A stretch of 53,593 nt of DNA from an uncultured Muribaculaceae bacterium (GCA_910587925.1 CAJUOC010000007.1:1-53593); one strand, 5' to 3'; positions 43,895-52,751 are shown, numbered from the stretch's first letter. Notes: a model not told the origin generated them from the sequence alone. Numbers and translations are program-made.

Positions 43895-46207
43895 TCAGAA
43901 AGGATAGCCCACTGAGAAGTGGAAATTGGCGTCGCGCCCCCAGCGGGGATGGATGATGGGCCAGCGCTCCTGGTTGCGGGCGGGGTTGTGGGCCTTGAGA
44001 CCGAGGTCGAAGCGCAGCAGGAAGTATGTGAAGTCCATGCGTATGCCGGCGCCGTACGATGCCGCTATCTGGCGGTAGAAACGGTCGAAGCGGAATACGC
44101 CGCCCGGCTGGGTGGGATAGTCGCGGATAGTCCATATATTGCCGGCGTCGACAAACAGCGCGCCCTCAAACACCCAGAATAGCCGGGCACGGTACTCGAC
44201 GCTCAGGTCGAGGCGTATGTCGCCGCACTGGTTGATGAAGTCGCTCACATAATTGCGCCCGTCGTACTCGCCGGGGCCGAGGGTGCGCACACCCCAGCCT
44301 CGCACGCCGTTGGCGCCGCCGGCGTAAAACCGCTTCTCAAATGGCACCATCGACGAGTTGCCGTAAGGCACGGCCAGGCCGAAGCCCACGTGCACGGCCA
44401 GCGCGTTGCGTGAGTTGAAGTTGCGGGTGTAGGTGTAGTCGACCTCGCCCTTGACATACTCGGCATACTGTATGCCGAATACCTTGTATGCCCCGTCGGT
44501 GCGCCGCGCCCCGCAGAGGCTCGACAGGCCGTAGAGCAGGTTGCCGGCGGTCTCGGCCGAGGCGCGCAGGGTGCTTATCCATGGCTGCATGGCAAAGGCG
44601 TTGACCTCGGGGGTGGGTATGCGGCGGTTGGTGCGGTAGAAGGTGTATCCCAGGCGCATGATGAAGTGGTCTTCGTAGGAGTAGCGCAGCAGGGGATTGT
44701 CGGGGGCTATCTGGTCGATGAAGTCGATGGTGGAGTGAGGCAGGCGCACGTAGTTGATGTCGAGCAGGTCAAATGTATGGCGGCGGTTGAAGTCGCGGTT
44801 GCGGTTGTTCCACTTCCAGCGCCAGGCGGCGCCAAATATCACGCGGGTATACTCGGGCCGCTCCTGATAGTTGAACGACACGGCCAGCTCCGTCGTGGCC
44901 TGCATCCGCTTCTTGAAGGCGCGCGAGGCGCCGGGCAGTATGAATTTCGGAAACGTAAGGCCCACCTCGGCGGCATACTCCGTAAAGCGCTTGTTGATAA
45001 AGCCGTCGAGATTGCCCGAGAGGCTCTCGTAGGCTGTGCGGAATTTCACCGACAGCATGTCGGAGCGATGGGTGAGGTCGCGGTGCTGGTAGGTGGCGCC
45101 GACGCCAAATCCCAGGTCGCCCTCCGAGTTGGTGCCTTCAAGCTCCAGGGTCACGCTCTGCTTGCGGTTGCGCGATATGGTGATGACGCAGTCGAGCAGG
45201 CCGATGTCGCCCGCCGCACCGGCCGGCTGCATGTCAATGTTGATAAAGCGCAGTATGCTCAGGCGCGAGAGCGAGGCATAGGTGCGGTCGACCTCGCGGC
45301 TGTCGTAGGGCTGCCCCGGCTCGATAAAGCACATGTCGTAGAGCGCCGAGGGGCGTATGTAGCGGTCGGCGCCGTATACCACCGTGATATTGCGGTATGG
45401 CACGGTGTCGCGCACGGCGCCCTCGGCGGCCTGCTCGGTGACAAAGCTCACCGAGCGCACCACATACATGCGCGCCGGCTCCCACACCGAGTCGCGCGCC
45501 ACCCCGCTCACAGACATGTTGAGGGTGAGGTCGACCTCCTTGCTGCCGGCCACCGTGTCGGCCGTGAATGTGATAAGCTCCTTGCCAAAGGCATAGTAGC
45601 CCGAGCGGCGCATGGCCGAGGTGATGTCGGCGCGCATACGGTCGAGGCGGGTGCGGTCGAGCAGCTCGCCCGGAGCCAGAGCGATGAGAGAGGAGTCGGC
45701 CGCGAGCACGGCGCGCGCCCCGGAGTCGGGCACGTTGAGCGCCATCGAGCGTATGGTGTGCGGGGCGCCGGTGTGGATGGTATACGTCACGCGGGCGCGC
45801 TTGTGGGCGGGCCGCAGCAGTGTGTCGATGTCGACGGCGGCATCCATGTATCCGCGGTTGACCATCGCCTGGCGCAGCTGGCGCGCGGAGGCGTCGGTGA
45901 GCGACGGGTCGTAAATCACCGGGGCCTGGCCGATGCGGCGCAGCCAGCGGTTGTACCAGCGGGTGGAGTCGCGACCCGACAGCGAGTAAGTGGCCAGCTG
46001 CAGCTTGGCAAATCCGAGCACGCGGTGGTTGGGGGTCTGGCGCAGGAAATTGACCAGCTCCTCGGTCTTGCCGGCCGAGCGGTCGCCGTCGATGCGTATG
46101 TCGACGTCCTCAAGGAGCATCTGCCCGTCGGGAACGTGCTTGGTGGCGCTGCATCCGCCAAGACACAGCGCCACCACCACAGCAAATGCCATGTAGAGCG
46201 TCTTCAC
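43895..46207 (-). CDS. tamL: TamL-type outer membrane assembly lipoprotein
   Basis: 770 aa. Lipoprotein signal VVVALCLGGCSATKHVPDG (Cys about residue 19), POTRA-like periplasmic repeats (to about residue 330), then a BamA/TamA-type 16-strand beta-barrel (surface antigen D15) with a membrane-protein end FHFSVGYPF (terminal Phe). In Bacteroidota, TamL partners TamB in outer membrane assembly. The annotated start is a GTG at 46207, which keeps the Lys before the signal's hydrophobic core; ATG 46192 is an alternative. A TACCTTTG box ends only four bases before the GTG. The HAD gene follows. Confidence 0.88.
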   Translation of the reverse strand: MKTLYMAFAVVVALCLGGCSATKHVPDGQMLLEDVDIRIDGDRSAGKTEELVNFLRQTPNHRVLGFAKLQLATYSLSGRDSTRWYNRWLRRIGQAPVIYDPSLTDASARQLRQAMVNRGYMDAAVDIDTLLRPAHKRARVTYTIHTGAPHTIRSMALNVPDSGARAVLAADSSLIALAPGELLDRTRLDRMRADITSAMRRSGYYAFGKELITFTADTVAGSKEVDLTLNMSVSGVARDSVWEPARMYVVRSVSFVTEQAAEGAVRDTVPYRNITVVYGADRYIRPSALYDMCFIEPGQPYDSREVDRTYASLSRLSILRFINIDMQPAGAAGDIGLLDCVITISRNRKQSVTLELEGTNSEGDLGFGVGATYQHRDLTHRSDMLSVKFRTAYESLSGNLDGFINKRFTEYAAEVGLTFPKFILPGASRAFKKRMQATTELAVSFNYQERPEYTRVIFGAAWRWKWNNRNRDFNRRHTFDLLDINYVRLPHSTIDFIDQIAPDNPLLRYSYEDHFIMRLGYTFYRTNRRIPTPEVNAFAMQPWISTLRASAETAGNLLYGLSSLCGARRTDGAYKVFGIQYAEYVKGEVDYTYTRNFNSRNALAVHVGFGLAVPYGNSSMVPFEKRFYAGGANGVRGWGVRTLGPGEYDGRNYVSDFINQCGDIRLDLSVEYRARLFWVFEGALFVDAGNIWTIRDYPTQPGGVFRFDRFYRQIAASYGAGIRMDFTYFLLRFDLGLKAHNPARNQERWPIIHPRWGRDANFHFSVGYPF

Positions 46208-46211
46208 GCCG

Positions 46212-46219
46212 CAAAGGTA
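46212..46219 (-). promoter_or_regulatory. tamL promoter box, near-leaderless
   Basis: Minus strand TACCTTTG, then CGGC and the GTG at 46207. If translation starts at GTG the transcript has no leader; if at ATG 46192 the leader is about 15 bases. Confidence 0.6.
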
Positions 46220-46246
46220 GCAAAAAAAGGCATACCCGCAGGGGTG

Positions 46247-47305
46247 TTACTTCTTTTTGAAAGCGTCGAGAGCCACCGTGGGCGCGCCGCCGTCGAAGCA
46301 TCCCATGTCGTAGCCGCCGTTGTAACCGGCCGGGGCCTGCGGCTCCCAATAAAATATACCCTCGACAGGCGCCTGCATCATCTTGGCAATGAGGTCGCGG
46401 CATGCCTCGGCGCGGGTGTATGGCATACCTATCTCACAGATCATCACCGGGCGGCCGTAGCGCTGTTTCACATAGCGGATGTTGGCGATACAGTCGTCGG
46501 CGACAGCCTCCCAGCCGCGGCCCGAGTGCTCGCCCTCCCACCAGGGATAGAGCGACATGCCTATCATATCGTAGCGGCCGCCGCCGGCCTCCAGGGCGCC
46601 AAACATGCGGTCGTAGCGCCAACGGTCGTGGCCGTTGTCGAGATGCACGATTACCTTGGCCTCGGGGAATACGGACTTCACGGCGTCGTATCCGGCATTG
46701 TTGAGCGCCACGTATCCGGCCGGATTCTTATCGATGTCGCCGGCAGGGAGCATCATGCCAGGCGTGGTCTCATTGCCCACCTGCACCCACTCGGGCGTGA
46801 CGCCGGCGTCGCGCAAGGCGGTGAGCACGTCGGTCACATGGGCGGCCACGGCCGCAGGCAGCTCCGCCTCGGGCAGAGCCTTCCAGGCCTCGGGCATCTC
46901 CTGATGGCCCGGGTCGGCCCATGTGTCGGAGAAGTGGAAGTCAATCATAGTGCGCAGCCCCAGCGCCTCGGCACGCCGGGCCTTGGCCACGACATCGGCC
47001 TTGCCGTTGCGGCCGTCGGCGGGATTGACCCATACACGGAGGCGTATGGCATTGACCCCGCAATGGTCGCGCAGCAGCTCCATGCACTCCATGGGGCGGC
47101 GGTCGGCGCCGGGAGTATAAAATTTGTATCCCTCGGCCTCCTGCTGAGTGAGCCAGCTTACATCGGCGCCGCGGGCAAATCCCGTCTCCTTCTCGACCGG
47201 CACGGCGGGAGCCGGCACGGGCACAGCGGGCGTATCAGTATCAGAGCAGGCGCAGGCAGCCAAGGCGACGGCCGCCATAGCGAGGCAAATCGTAAATTTC
47301 TTCAT
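46247..47305 (-). CDS. GH53 arabinogalactan endo-1,4-beta-galactanase
   Basis: 352 aa. Lipoprotein signal MAAVALAACACSD (lipid Cys near residue 18-20), a Pro/Ala/Val linker, then a TIM-barrel: RGADVSWLTQQEA, NAIRLRVWVNPADG, DFHFSDTWADPG, the acid/base Glu in VQVGNETTPGMM and the nucleophile Glu in ICEIGMPYTRAEA. These are GH53 signatures; the enzyme cuts beta-1,4-galactan side chains of pectin and releases galacto-oligosaccharides. Probably surface- or periplasm-anchored. It stands alone rather than in a SusCD locus. ATG 47305 was chosen for the signal peptide. Confidence 0.93.
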   Translation of the reverse strand: MKKFTICLAMAAVALAACACSDTDTPAVPVPAPAVPVEKETGFARGADVSWLTQQEAEGYKFYTPGADRRPMECMELLRDHCGVNAIRLRVWVNPADGRNGKADVVAKARRAEALGLRTMIDFHFSDTWADPGHQEMPEAWKALPEAELPAAVAAHVTDVLTALRDAGVTPEWVQVGNETTPGMMLPAGDIDKNPAGYVALNNAGYDAVKSVFPEAKVIVHLDNGHDRWRYDRMFGALEAGGGRYDMIGMSLYPWWEGEHSGRGWEAVADDCIANIRYVKQRYGRPVMICEIGMPYTRAEACRDLIAKMMQAPVEGIFYWEPQAPAGYNGGYDMGCFDGGAPTVALDAFKKK

Positions 47306-47336
47306 AAATACAGTGTGTCTTTCGTGATAAGTCACA

Positions 47337-47344
47337 CAAAGTTA
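47337..47344 (-). promoter_or_regulatory. GH53 gene promoter, -7 element
   Basis: Minus strand TAACTTTG, 31 bases before the ATG at 47305. No -33 TTG at the usual spacing was found. Confidence 0.55.
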
Positions 47345-47424
47345 CAAAAAAATCCGCGCCCGGCCGCCTCCCCCGTCCTAAAAGACCTTAAATCGCACCT
47401 CGCCCAACGAAGTGGAGGGGGAGT

Positions 47425-47454
47425 TTGGCGATACGGGGATTTTTCGTACCTTTG
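47425..47454 (+). promoter_or_regulatory. pyrG-yidC promoter
   Basis: TTG (47425-47427), 19 bases, TACCTTTG (47447-47454), then about 19 bases to the GTG start at 47474. Confidence 0.75.
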
Positions 47455-47473
47455 CGCGTTAATAATAATCAGA

Positions 47474-49093
47474 GTGGATACCAAGTATTTATTTGTCACG
47501 GGCGGCGTGGTGTCGTCGCTGGGCAAGGGCATCATATCGTCGTCGATTGCCTGTCTGCTGAAGGCTCGCGGCTATAGGGTGACTATCCAGAAGTTTGACC
47601 CTTACATCAACATCGACCCGGGCACGCTCAACCCTTACGAACACGGTGAGTGCTATGTGACGGCCGACGGCCATGAGGCCGACCTCGACCTGGGTCACTA
47701 CGAGCGATTTACCGACATCAAGACCACCCGCGCCAACAATATCACCACCGGCCGTATCTACCGCAGCGTCATCGACAAGGAGCGCCGCGGCGACTATCTG
47801 GGCAAGACGGTGCAGATCGTGCCGCATATCACCGACGAAATCAAGCGCGCCGTAAAGGCTCTGGGCCACTCGGGCGACTTTGATTTCATCATCACGGAGA
47901 TAGGCGGCGTGGTGGGCGACATCGAGTCGCTGCCGTTTCTCGAGGCGGTGCGCCAGCTGCGCTGGGAGCTGGGCGACCGCAGCATGGTGGTGCACCTGAC
48001 TTACGTGCCCTACATCGCCGCTGCCGGCGAGCTCAAGACCAAGCCTACGCAGCACTCGGTCAAGAAGCTCCAGGAGCTGGGCATACAGCCCGATGTGCTG
48101 GTGCTGCGCACGGAGCACCCGGTGCCGGCCGACGTGCGCCGCAAGATAGCTCTTTTCTGCAATGTGGCGCCCGACGCCGTGATACAGAGCGTCGACGTCG
48201 ACACCATCTACCGCGTGCCGCTCAAGATGCACGAGCAGCATCTCGACCGCATCATACTCCACAAGACCCGCTGCCCCGAGGATGGCGAGCCGGATATGAG
48301 CCGCTGGCTGAAGTTTCTCGACCATATGGACCGCGCCACCGACACGGTCGACATCGCCCTGGTGGGCAAGTATGTCGAGCTTCAGGACGCTTACAAGTCT
48401 ATCGAGGAAGCCCTGTTTCAGGCCGCGACCTACGCCGACCGCAAGCTGCGCCTGCATATGGTGCACTCCGAGAAGGTGACGCCCGACAATGTGGCCGAGC
48501 TGCTCGGCGAGGCCGACGCCGTGGTGGTGGCTCCCGGCTTTGGCCAGCGTGGTATCGAGGGCAAGTTTACTGCCCTGCGCTACTGCCGCGAGCACGATGT
48601 ACCCACCCTGGGCATATGCCTGGGCATGCAGTGCATGGTGATTGAGTATGCGCGCGATGTGCTGGACCTGCCCGAGGCTAATTCCACCGAGATGAATCCG
48701 CAGACTCCCGACCCGGTGATCGACCTGATGGAGGAGCAGAAGTCCATCTCGGCCATGGGAGGCACCATGCGCCTGGGCGCCTATGAGTGCCGCCTGCGCC
48801 CCGAGAGCCGCGTGGCCCGCGCCTACGGCTCGCAGGTGATAAGCGAGCGCCACCGCCATCGCTTTGAGCTCAACAACGACTATCGCGAGCGTCTCGAGCG
48901 CGCGGGCATGGCCTGCGTGGGCGAGAATCCCGGCTCGCATCTGGTCGAGGTCGTCGAGGTGCCGGCCCTGCGCTGGTACGTCGGCACGCAGTACCACCCC
49001 GAGTACAGCTCGACGGTACTCTCGCCCAGCCCCCTCTTCGCCGGCTTCATGAAGGCGGCTATCGACAATCATACCGACAAACATACCCACTGA
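47474..49093 (+). CDS. pyrG: CTP synthase
   Basis: 539 aa. Makes CTP from UTP with glutamine as ammonia donor. N-terminal synthetase domain: KYLFVTGGVVSSLGKGIISS (P-loop), PYINIDPGTLNPYEHGE, HITDEIK; C-terminal class I glutaminase domain with the nucleophile Cys in LGICLGMQCMVIEYAR and the His-Glu pair near GTQYHPEYSS. The start is a GTG at 47474 (reading DTKYLFV); homologues start at this point, and the longer frame upstream is only the antisense of tamL. The yidC gene begins 6 bases after its stop. Confidence 0.96.
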   Translation: MDTKYLFVTGGVVSSLGKGIISSSIACLLKARGYRVTIQKFDPYINIDPGTLNPYEHGECYVTADGHEADLDLGHYERFTDIKTTRANNITTGRIYRSVIDKERRGDYLGKTVQIVPHITDEIKRAVKALGHSGDFDFIITEIGGVVGDIESLPFLEAVRQLRWELGDRSMVVHLTYVPYIAAAGELKTKPTQHSVKKLQELGIQPDVLVLRTEHPVPADVRRKIALFCNVAPDAVIQSVDVDTIYRVPLKMHEQHLDRIILHKTRCPEDGEPDMSRWLKFLDHMDRATDTVDIALVGKYVELQDAYKSIEEALFQAATYADRKLRLHMVHSEKVTPDNVAELLGEADAVVVAPGFGQRGIEGKFTALRYCREHDVPTLGICLGMQCMVIEYARDVLDLPEANSTEMNPQTPDPVIDLMEEQKSISAMGGTMRLGAYECRLRPESRVARAYGSQVISERHRHRFELNNDYRERLERAGMACVGENPGSHLVEVVEVPALRWYVGTQYHPEYSSTVLSPSPLFAGFMKAAIDNHTDKHTH

Positions 49094-49099
49094 TAATAT

Positions 49100-51178
49100 A
49101 TGGATAAGAACACCCTCTGGGGCATAGTGATGATGGCCGCGATATTCTTCGGCTTCATGTACTGCAACAAGCCCGCTCAGGACAACACCCCCACCCCGGC
49201 CGAACAGGCCGCCGCGGCGGCCGTCACCTCGGCCATCGCCCCCGCCGACTCTATCGACGCTGCCGCCTCGGCCGAGCTTGCCAAGGCTGTGCGCAATCTG
49301 GGCACATCGCAGCCCGACGGCTCCTACGTGCTGGCCGACGAGGCCTTTGACCTGCGTCTCGACTCGCTCACGGTGCGCGGCACCGTGCGTGTGGGCGAGA
49401 ACACTGTAAGTGTCGACGACCTGCGCACCACCGCCGGCTCTGCCCTGCGCCCCGCAGAGCGCGCCAAGGCCATGGAGGCTGTCGGCGCTCTCATAGCCAA
49501 GGTGCAGAAGTACCGCGGATTTGCCCGCCACCTGGGCGGCAAAGAGACCACCACCGTGCTCGAAAACGAGCGCCTGCGCCTCGACATCTCCTCGCGCGGC
49601 GGCATGATAGCCGGCGTCACCCTCAAGGACTACACCACAGAGGTGGGCGAGCACCCCGGCCCGATTCAGCTCATGCAGGGCGACAACGACGGCTACAGCT
49701 TCACCTTCACCACCGCCGACCAGCGCCTCGACACCCGCGAGTTTAACTTCACCCCGGTGGTCGAGAGCGACTCCACCGTGCTGATGACCCTCGCGCTGGG
49801 CGACGGCGCCGAGTGGGGCATCCGCTACACCCTGCGTCCCGACTCGTATGTGGTAGGCATGGAAGTGGTGCAGCGCGGCATGGACGCCGTGCTGCCGGCC
49901 TCGACATCGTCGATCGACATGAACTGGCGCCAGACTCTGGCCCGCAACGAGAAAGGCCGCACCTTCGAGGAGCGCAACTCGGCCGTATATTATAAATATG
50001 TGGGCGAGGGCCCCGACGACCTGCGCGCCGACAAAGACGACTCCGAGCAGCTCACGAGCCGCGTGCAGTGGGTAGCGTTCAAAAACCAGTTTTTCTCGTC
50101 GGTAATCATCCCCCGCGACGCCTTCAGCCTGGCCGAGGTGAGCAGCACCGTGCTCAAGACCGACCGCTACCTCAAAGACATGAGCATGAGCGCCACCGTG
50201 CCCTGCACCGCAGCCGACGGCGCCGGCCCGGCCTTCGACTTCTACTTCGGCCCCAACGACTACCCCATGCTCTCGGCGCTGAGCAAAGACCTCGCCCCCC
50301 GCGACGGCGACAACCTCGAGCTCACCCGCCTCATACCCCTCGGCTGGGGACTCTTCCGCTATATCAACACCTGGATAGTAATCCCCGTATTTACCTTCCT
50401 GAGCTCGTTTATCTCGTCGTATGGCCTCATCATCCTGCTGCTGACCCTCTTTATCAAGCTCATCATCTTCCCCTTCACCTACAAGAGCTTCAAATCGCAG
50501 GCAAAGATGCGAGTGCTCCAGCCCGAGATAAAGGAAATCAACGAGAAATACCCCGGCCAGGAAAATGCCATGAAACGCCAGCAGGAGACCATGGCCCTGT
50601 ACAGCCGCTGCGGCGCCAGCCCCTTCTCGGGCTGCCTGCCGATGCTCTTCCAGATGCCCGTGCTGATAGCGATGTTTTCATTCTTCCCCTCGGCCATCGA
50701 GCTGCGCGGAGAGTCGTTCCTCTGGGCACATGACCTCTCGGCGCCCGACTTTATCGTCACCCTGCCCTTCAGCATCCCCTTCTACGGCAACGGCGTGAGC
50801 CTCTTCTGCCTGCTGATGACCGTGGTCAACATCCTCTACATGCGCATCAACATGCAAAATCAGCCCGGCGGCGACTCCATGCCCGGCATGAAACTGATGA
50901 TGTACATGATGCCGGTGATGTTTCTTTTCATCTTCAACGACTACGCCTCCGGCCTGAGCTACTACTACTTCCTGTCGCTGCTCATCACCATCGTGCAGAC
51001 CTGGGCCTTCCGCCACTTCATGGACGAGGGCAAGGTGCGCGAGCAGCTGCTGGCCAACGCCCGCAAGCCCCGCAAGAAAAGCGGCCTGATGGCCCGCCTC
51101 CAGGAGGCACAGCGCCAGCAGGAAGCCATGATGCGCCAGCAGCAGGCAGCCCGCGGCAAGGGCGGCAAGCGCCGCTGA
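49100..51178 (+). CDS. yidC: Membrane protein insertase YidC
   Basis: 692 aa, somewhat long for a Bacteroidota YidC (usually about 620). N-terminal signal anchor (IVMMAAIFFGFMYC), an Ala-rich stretch, a large periplasmic P1 domain (about residues 130-400), then the conserved membrane core: TM2 SFISSYGLIILLLTLFIKL with the following SQAKMRVLQPEIKEINEKY coiled loop, and three more spans. The Lys/Arg/Gln-rich tail binds ribosomes in relatives. Inserts inner membrane proteins with or without SecYEG. Forms an operon with pyrG, closed by a strong terminator. Confidence 0.95.
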   Translation: MDKNTLWGIVMMAAIFFGFMYCNKPAQDNTPTPAEQAAAAAVTSAIAPADSIDAAASAELAKAVRNLGTSQPDGSYVLADEAFDLRLDSLTVRGTVRVGENTVSVDDLRTTAGSALRPAERAKAMEAVGALIAKVQKYRGFARHLGGKETTTVLENERLRLDISSRGGMIAGVTLKDYTTEVGEHPGPIQLMQGDNDGYSFTFTTADQRLDTREFNFTPVVESDSTVLMTLALGDGAEWGIRYTLRPDSYVVGMEVVQRGMDAVLPASTSSIDMNWRQTLARNEKGRTFEERNSAVYYKYVGEGPDDLRADKDDSEQLTSRVQWVAFKNQFFSSVIIPRDAFSLAEVSSTVLKTDRYLKDMSMSATVPCTAADGAGPAFDFYFGPNDYPMLSALSKDLAPRDGDNLELTRLIPLGWGLFRYINTWIVIPVFTFLSSFISSYGLIILLLTLFIKLIIFPFTYKSFKSQAKMRVLQPEIKEINEKYPGQENAMKRQQETMALYSRCGASPFSGCLPMLFQMPVLIAMFSFFPSAIELRGESFLWAHDLSAPDFIVTLPFSIPFYGNGVSLFCLLMTVVNILYMRINMQNQPGGDSMPGMKLMMYMMPVMFLFIFNDYASGLSYYYFLSLLITIVQTWAFRHFMDEGKVREQLLANARKPRKKSGLMARLQEAQRQQEAMMRQQQAARGKGGKRR

Positions 51179-51198
51179 TCCCCCCCGGCACCCCACAC

Positions 51199-51244
51199 CA
51201 AAAACCGGCGGCTACCACTCATGAATGGTAGCTGCCGGTTTTGT
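51199..51244 (+). terminator. Intrinsic terminator of pyrG-yidC
   Basis: aaaaccggcggctaccact pairs with the arm ending atggtagctgccggtttt, with one internal mismatch. T-rich end on the plus strand, and A-rich start allows use on the minus strand too. Confidence 0.85.
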
Positions 51245-51256
51245 ATGCGCAGGTAT

Positions 51257-51295
51257 AAAAAACAGACTCAGAGCTGTCTCACGACGCCCTGAGCC
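51257..51295 (-). terminator. Terminator of predicted small RNA
   Basis: Minus strand ggctcag pairs with ctgagtc (51265-51295), followed by tgtttttt. Confidence 0.7.
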
Positions 51296-51412
51296 TAATA
51301 CACAATTATCTATAAAACAACTATTCTTTTGCTACGTTATGAAAGAGATGTCGATGTCTGGAGCGGAGAGCCGCCGACACGCCTCAAAGCGGCTTGTACA
51401 GCGGGTTTCCGC
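51257..51412 (-). ncRNA. Predicted small RNA (orphan transcription unit)
   Basis: Defined on the minus strand by a full promoter (51417-51447) and a terminator hairpin with a six-T tail (51257-51295), giving a transcript of about 155 bases. The 5' half is GC-rich with likely stems (gcgg/ccgc and gccgc/gcggc). A short open frame MRKPAVQAALRRVGGSPLQT plus five residues starts at 51414, only two bases after the promoter box, so it could instead be a leaderless 25-residue peptide. No known RNA family is recognised. Confidence 0.5.
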
Positions 51413-51416
51413 ATTG

Positions 51417-51447
51417 CAAAAGTATAGATAACTTGAGGGTCATGCAA
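51417..51447 (-). promoter_or_regulatory. Promoter of predicted small RNA
   Basis: Minus strand TTG (51447-51445), 20 bases, TACTTTTG (51424-51417): a full consensus match with no annotated gene downstream. Confidence 0.75.
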
Positions 51448-51744
51448 GCGATTTTCACTAAAATATGTTAACAAATATGTAGCAAAATGTAAATTGTGCC
51501 TAAATATGGCACACCATCTGCACCGCTCCGAGGCACATCTGCGGCCGCCCGACAGACCGGCGCCGGCGCTGCTCCGGCCGGTGCGAGAGTCTGTGCCACG
51601 GGCGATTGCGCCTGCGGCGCAGGGCCCGCCGCGGCGCCGTAAACCGCCGGCTCGATGCGACGCCGATGTGCAATAAAAATGCGCAGGCTGGCTAAAAATC
51701 ATTAAATATTTATTACATTTGCTATGAAAACGCTTACATTTCTG
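51448..51744. other. Intergenic region before Lrp gene
   Basis: AT-rich flanks around a GC-rich core (about 51530-51660) that has internal palindromes such as ccggcgccgg. No gene was recognised. AT-rich sequence near the Lrp promoter would be a natural place for self-binding by the regulator, but no clear operator is visible. Confidence 0.5.
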
Positions 51745-51752
51745 TATATTTG
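51745..51752 (+). promoter_or_regulatory. Lrp-family gene promoter, -7 element
   Basis: TATATTTG. A TTG at 51719-51721 is 23 bases upstream, longer than the usual spacing. The leader to ATG 51797 is about 40 bases. Confidence 0.6.
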
Positions 51753-51796
51753 CATTTGATAATCAGAGTCAGAGTCCAGCAAATTAGTATTTTATC

Positions 51797-52258
51797 ATGG
51801 AGAAGATTGACAATCTCGACCGCCGCATATTGCACATAGTGATGCACAATGCCCGTATTCCTTCGAAAGATGTCGCAGTGGAGTGCGGAGTGTCGCGTGC
51901 GGCGATACATCAGCGTATCCAGCGGCTTATAGACCTGAATGTAATCACCGGGTCGGGCTATCACGTAGACCCCAAGGTGCTCGGATACTCCACCTGTACA
52001 TATATCGGCGTGAATCTGGAGCGCGGTGCCATGTACCGCGATGTAGTGCCCGAGATAGAGAAGATACCCGAGATAGTGGAGTGCCACTTCACCACGGGGC
52101 CTTACACCATGCTCATCAAGGTATACGCCCGCGACAATGAGCATCTGATGGATCTCCTCAACAATAGGATTCAGAATATCCACGGCGTGACCGGCACAGA
52201 GACCCTCATAAGCCTCGACCAGTCGATTGCCCGCGAGATACCTACAAATTATAAGTAA
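51797..52258 (+). CDS. Lrp/AsnC-family transcriptional regulator
   Basis: 153 aa, the normal family size. The N-terminal helix-turn-helix (LDRRILHIVMHNARIPSKDV then CGVSRAAIHQRIQRLIDLNVI, residues 7-50) is followed by the RAM ligand-binding domain (TYIGVNLERGAMYRDVVPEI, VECHFTTGPYTMLIKVYARD, IQNIHGVTGTETLISL). Such proteins form dimers to octamers and respond to amino acids. Stands alone with its own promoter and terminator; flanked by two orphan transcription units. Its ligand and targets cannot be read from the sequence. Confidence 0.93.
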   Translation: MEKIDNLDRRILHIVMHNARIPSKDVAVECGVSRAAIHQRIQRLIDLNVITGSGYHVDPKVLGYSTCTYIGVNLERGAMYRDVVPEIEKIPEIVECHFTTGPYTMLIKVYARDNEHLMDLLNNRIQNIHGVTGTETLISLDQSIAREIPTNYK

Positions 52259-52273
52259 GGCACGCCCCGGCGT

Positions 52274-52325
52274 GCGCGCACAGCCGCCCTGCCCCATCGG
52301 CAGGGCGGCTGTGCGCGTTTTTTGT
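52274..52325 (+). terminator. Terminator of Lrp-family gene
   Basis: cgcgcacagccgccctgcc pairs perfectly with ggcagggcggctgtgcgcg, followed by six T. Confidence 0.92.
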
Positions 52326-52564
52326 GGCAAAGTGACATAGACAAGCCCTACAACATAGCCTTCGGCGTATGTTGCGTAACATAGCGTTACAACACGAGGC
52401 GATTTTAAACATTTTTAACCTAATGCCAATTTCCGACATCTTTCCACAATTCGGCGAAGTATTGGCGCCGGGATAGGGGGGTATCGGTTCCGATTTGTAA
52501 GCACGGCGGCGAAATTTACTAAAATCCGTAATGTGCAGCGTCAAAGCACAGCTTCGCGACAGAC
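52326..52564. other. Intergenic, nothing clear
   Basis: AT-richer stretch with partial repeats of aacatagc and gtaacatagcg around 52348-52382. No gene, promoter or strong hairpin seen until the promoter at 52565. Confidence 0.5.
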
Positions 52565-52595
52565 TTGCAAATCGCGGCCAAGATGTGTATCTTTG
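52565..52595 (+). promoter_or_regulatory. Promoter of second orphan unit
   Basis: TTG (52565-52567), 20 bases, TATCTTTG (52588-52595): full consensus. Confidence 0.8.
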
Positions 52596-52599
52596 TGCC

Positions 52600-52738
52600 C
52601 GGAAATGAAACGACAAGCATTAGCTTTTTCATAGAAGAAGTTTAAAAGTAAATCTGGAATAGACATATTTAATCTAACATTAAGTACTATGTGTAAGTGA
52701 GTAAGAGCGGTCTGGGAAGATCGCTCTTATTTGATTTT
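52600..52738 (+). ncRNA. Predicted small RNA or leader (orphan transcription unit)
   Basis: Starts a few bases after the promoter at 52565-52595 and ends at a hairpin (52703-52728) with a T-rich tail, giving about 135-140 bases. It contains a nine-codon open frame (52605-52634, MKRQALAFS) and a tiny MCK frame before the hairpin, so it could be a small RNA, a short peptide mRNA, or an attenuated leader whose gene has been lost to the repeats that follow. No known family recognised. Confidence 0.5.
52703..52738 (+). terminator. Terminator of second orphan unit
   Basis: aagagcggtct pairs with agatcgctctt around a GGGA loop (one wobble pair), followed by atttgatttt. Confidence 0.75.
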
Positions 52739-52751
52739 AAGCGACATTGCC

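Noticed and set aside
44666..47473. Very long plus-strand open frame running in frame into pyrG
   Set aside because: It is the antisense of tamL and the GH53 gene, full of His/Val/Gly shadow composition; pyrG homologues start at the GTG 47474.
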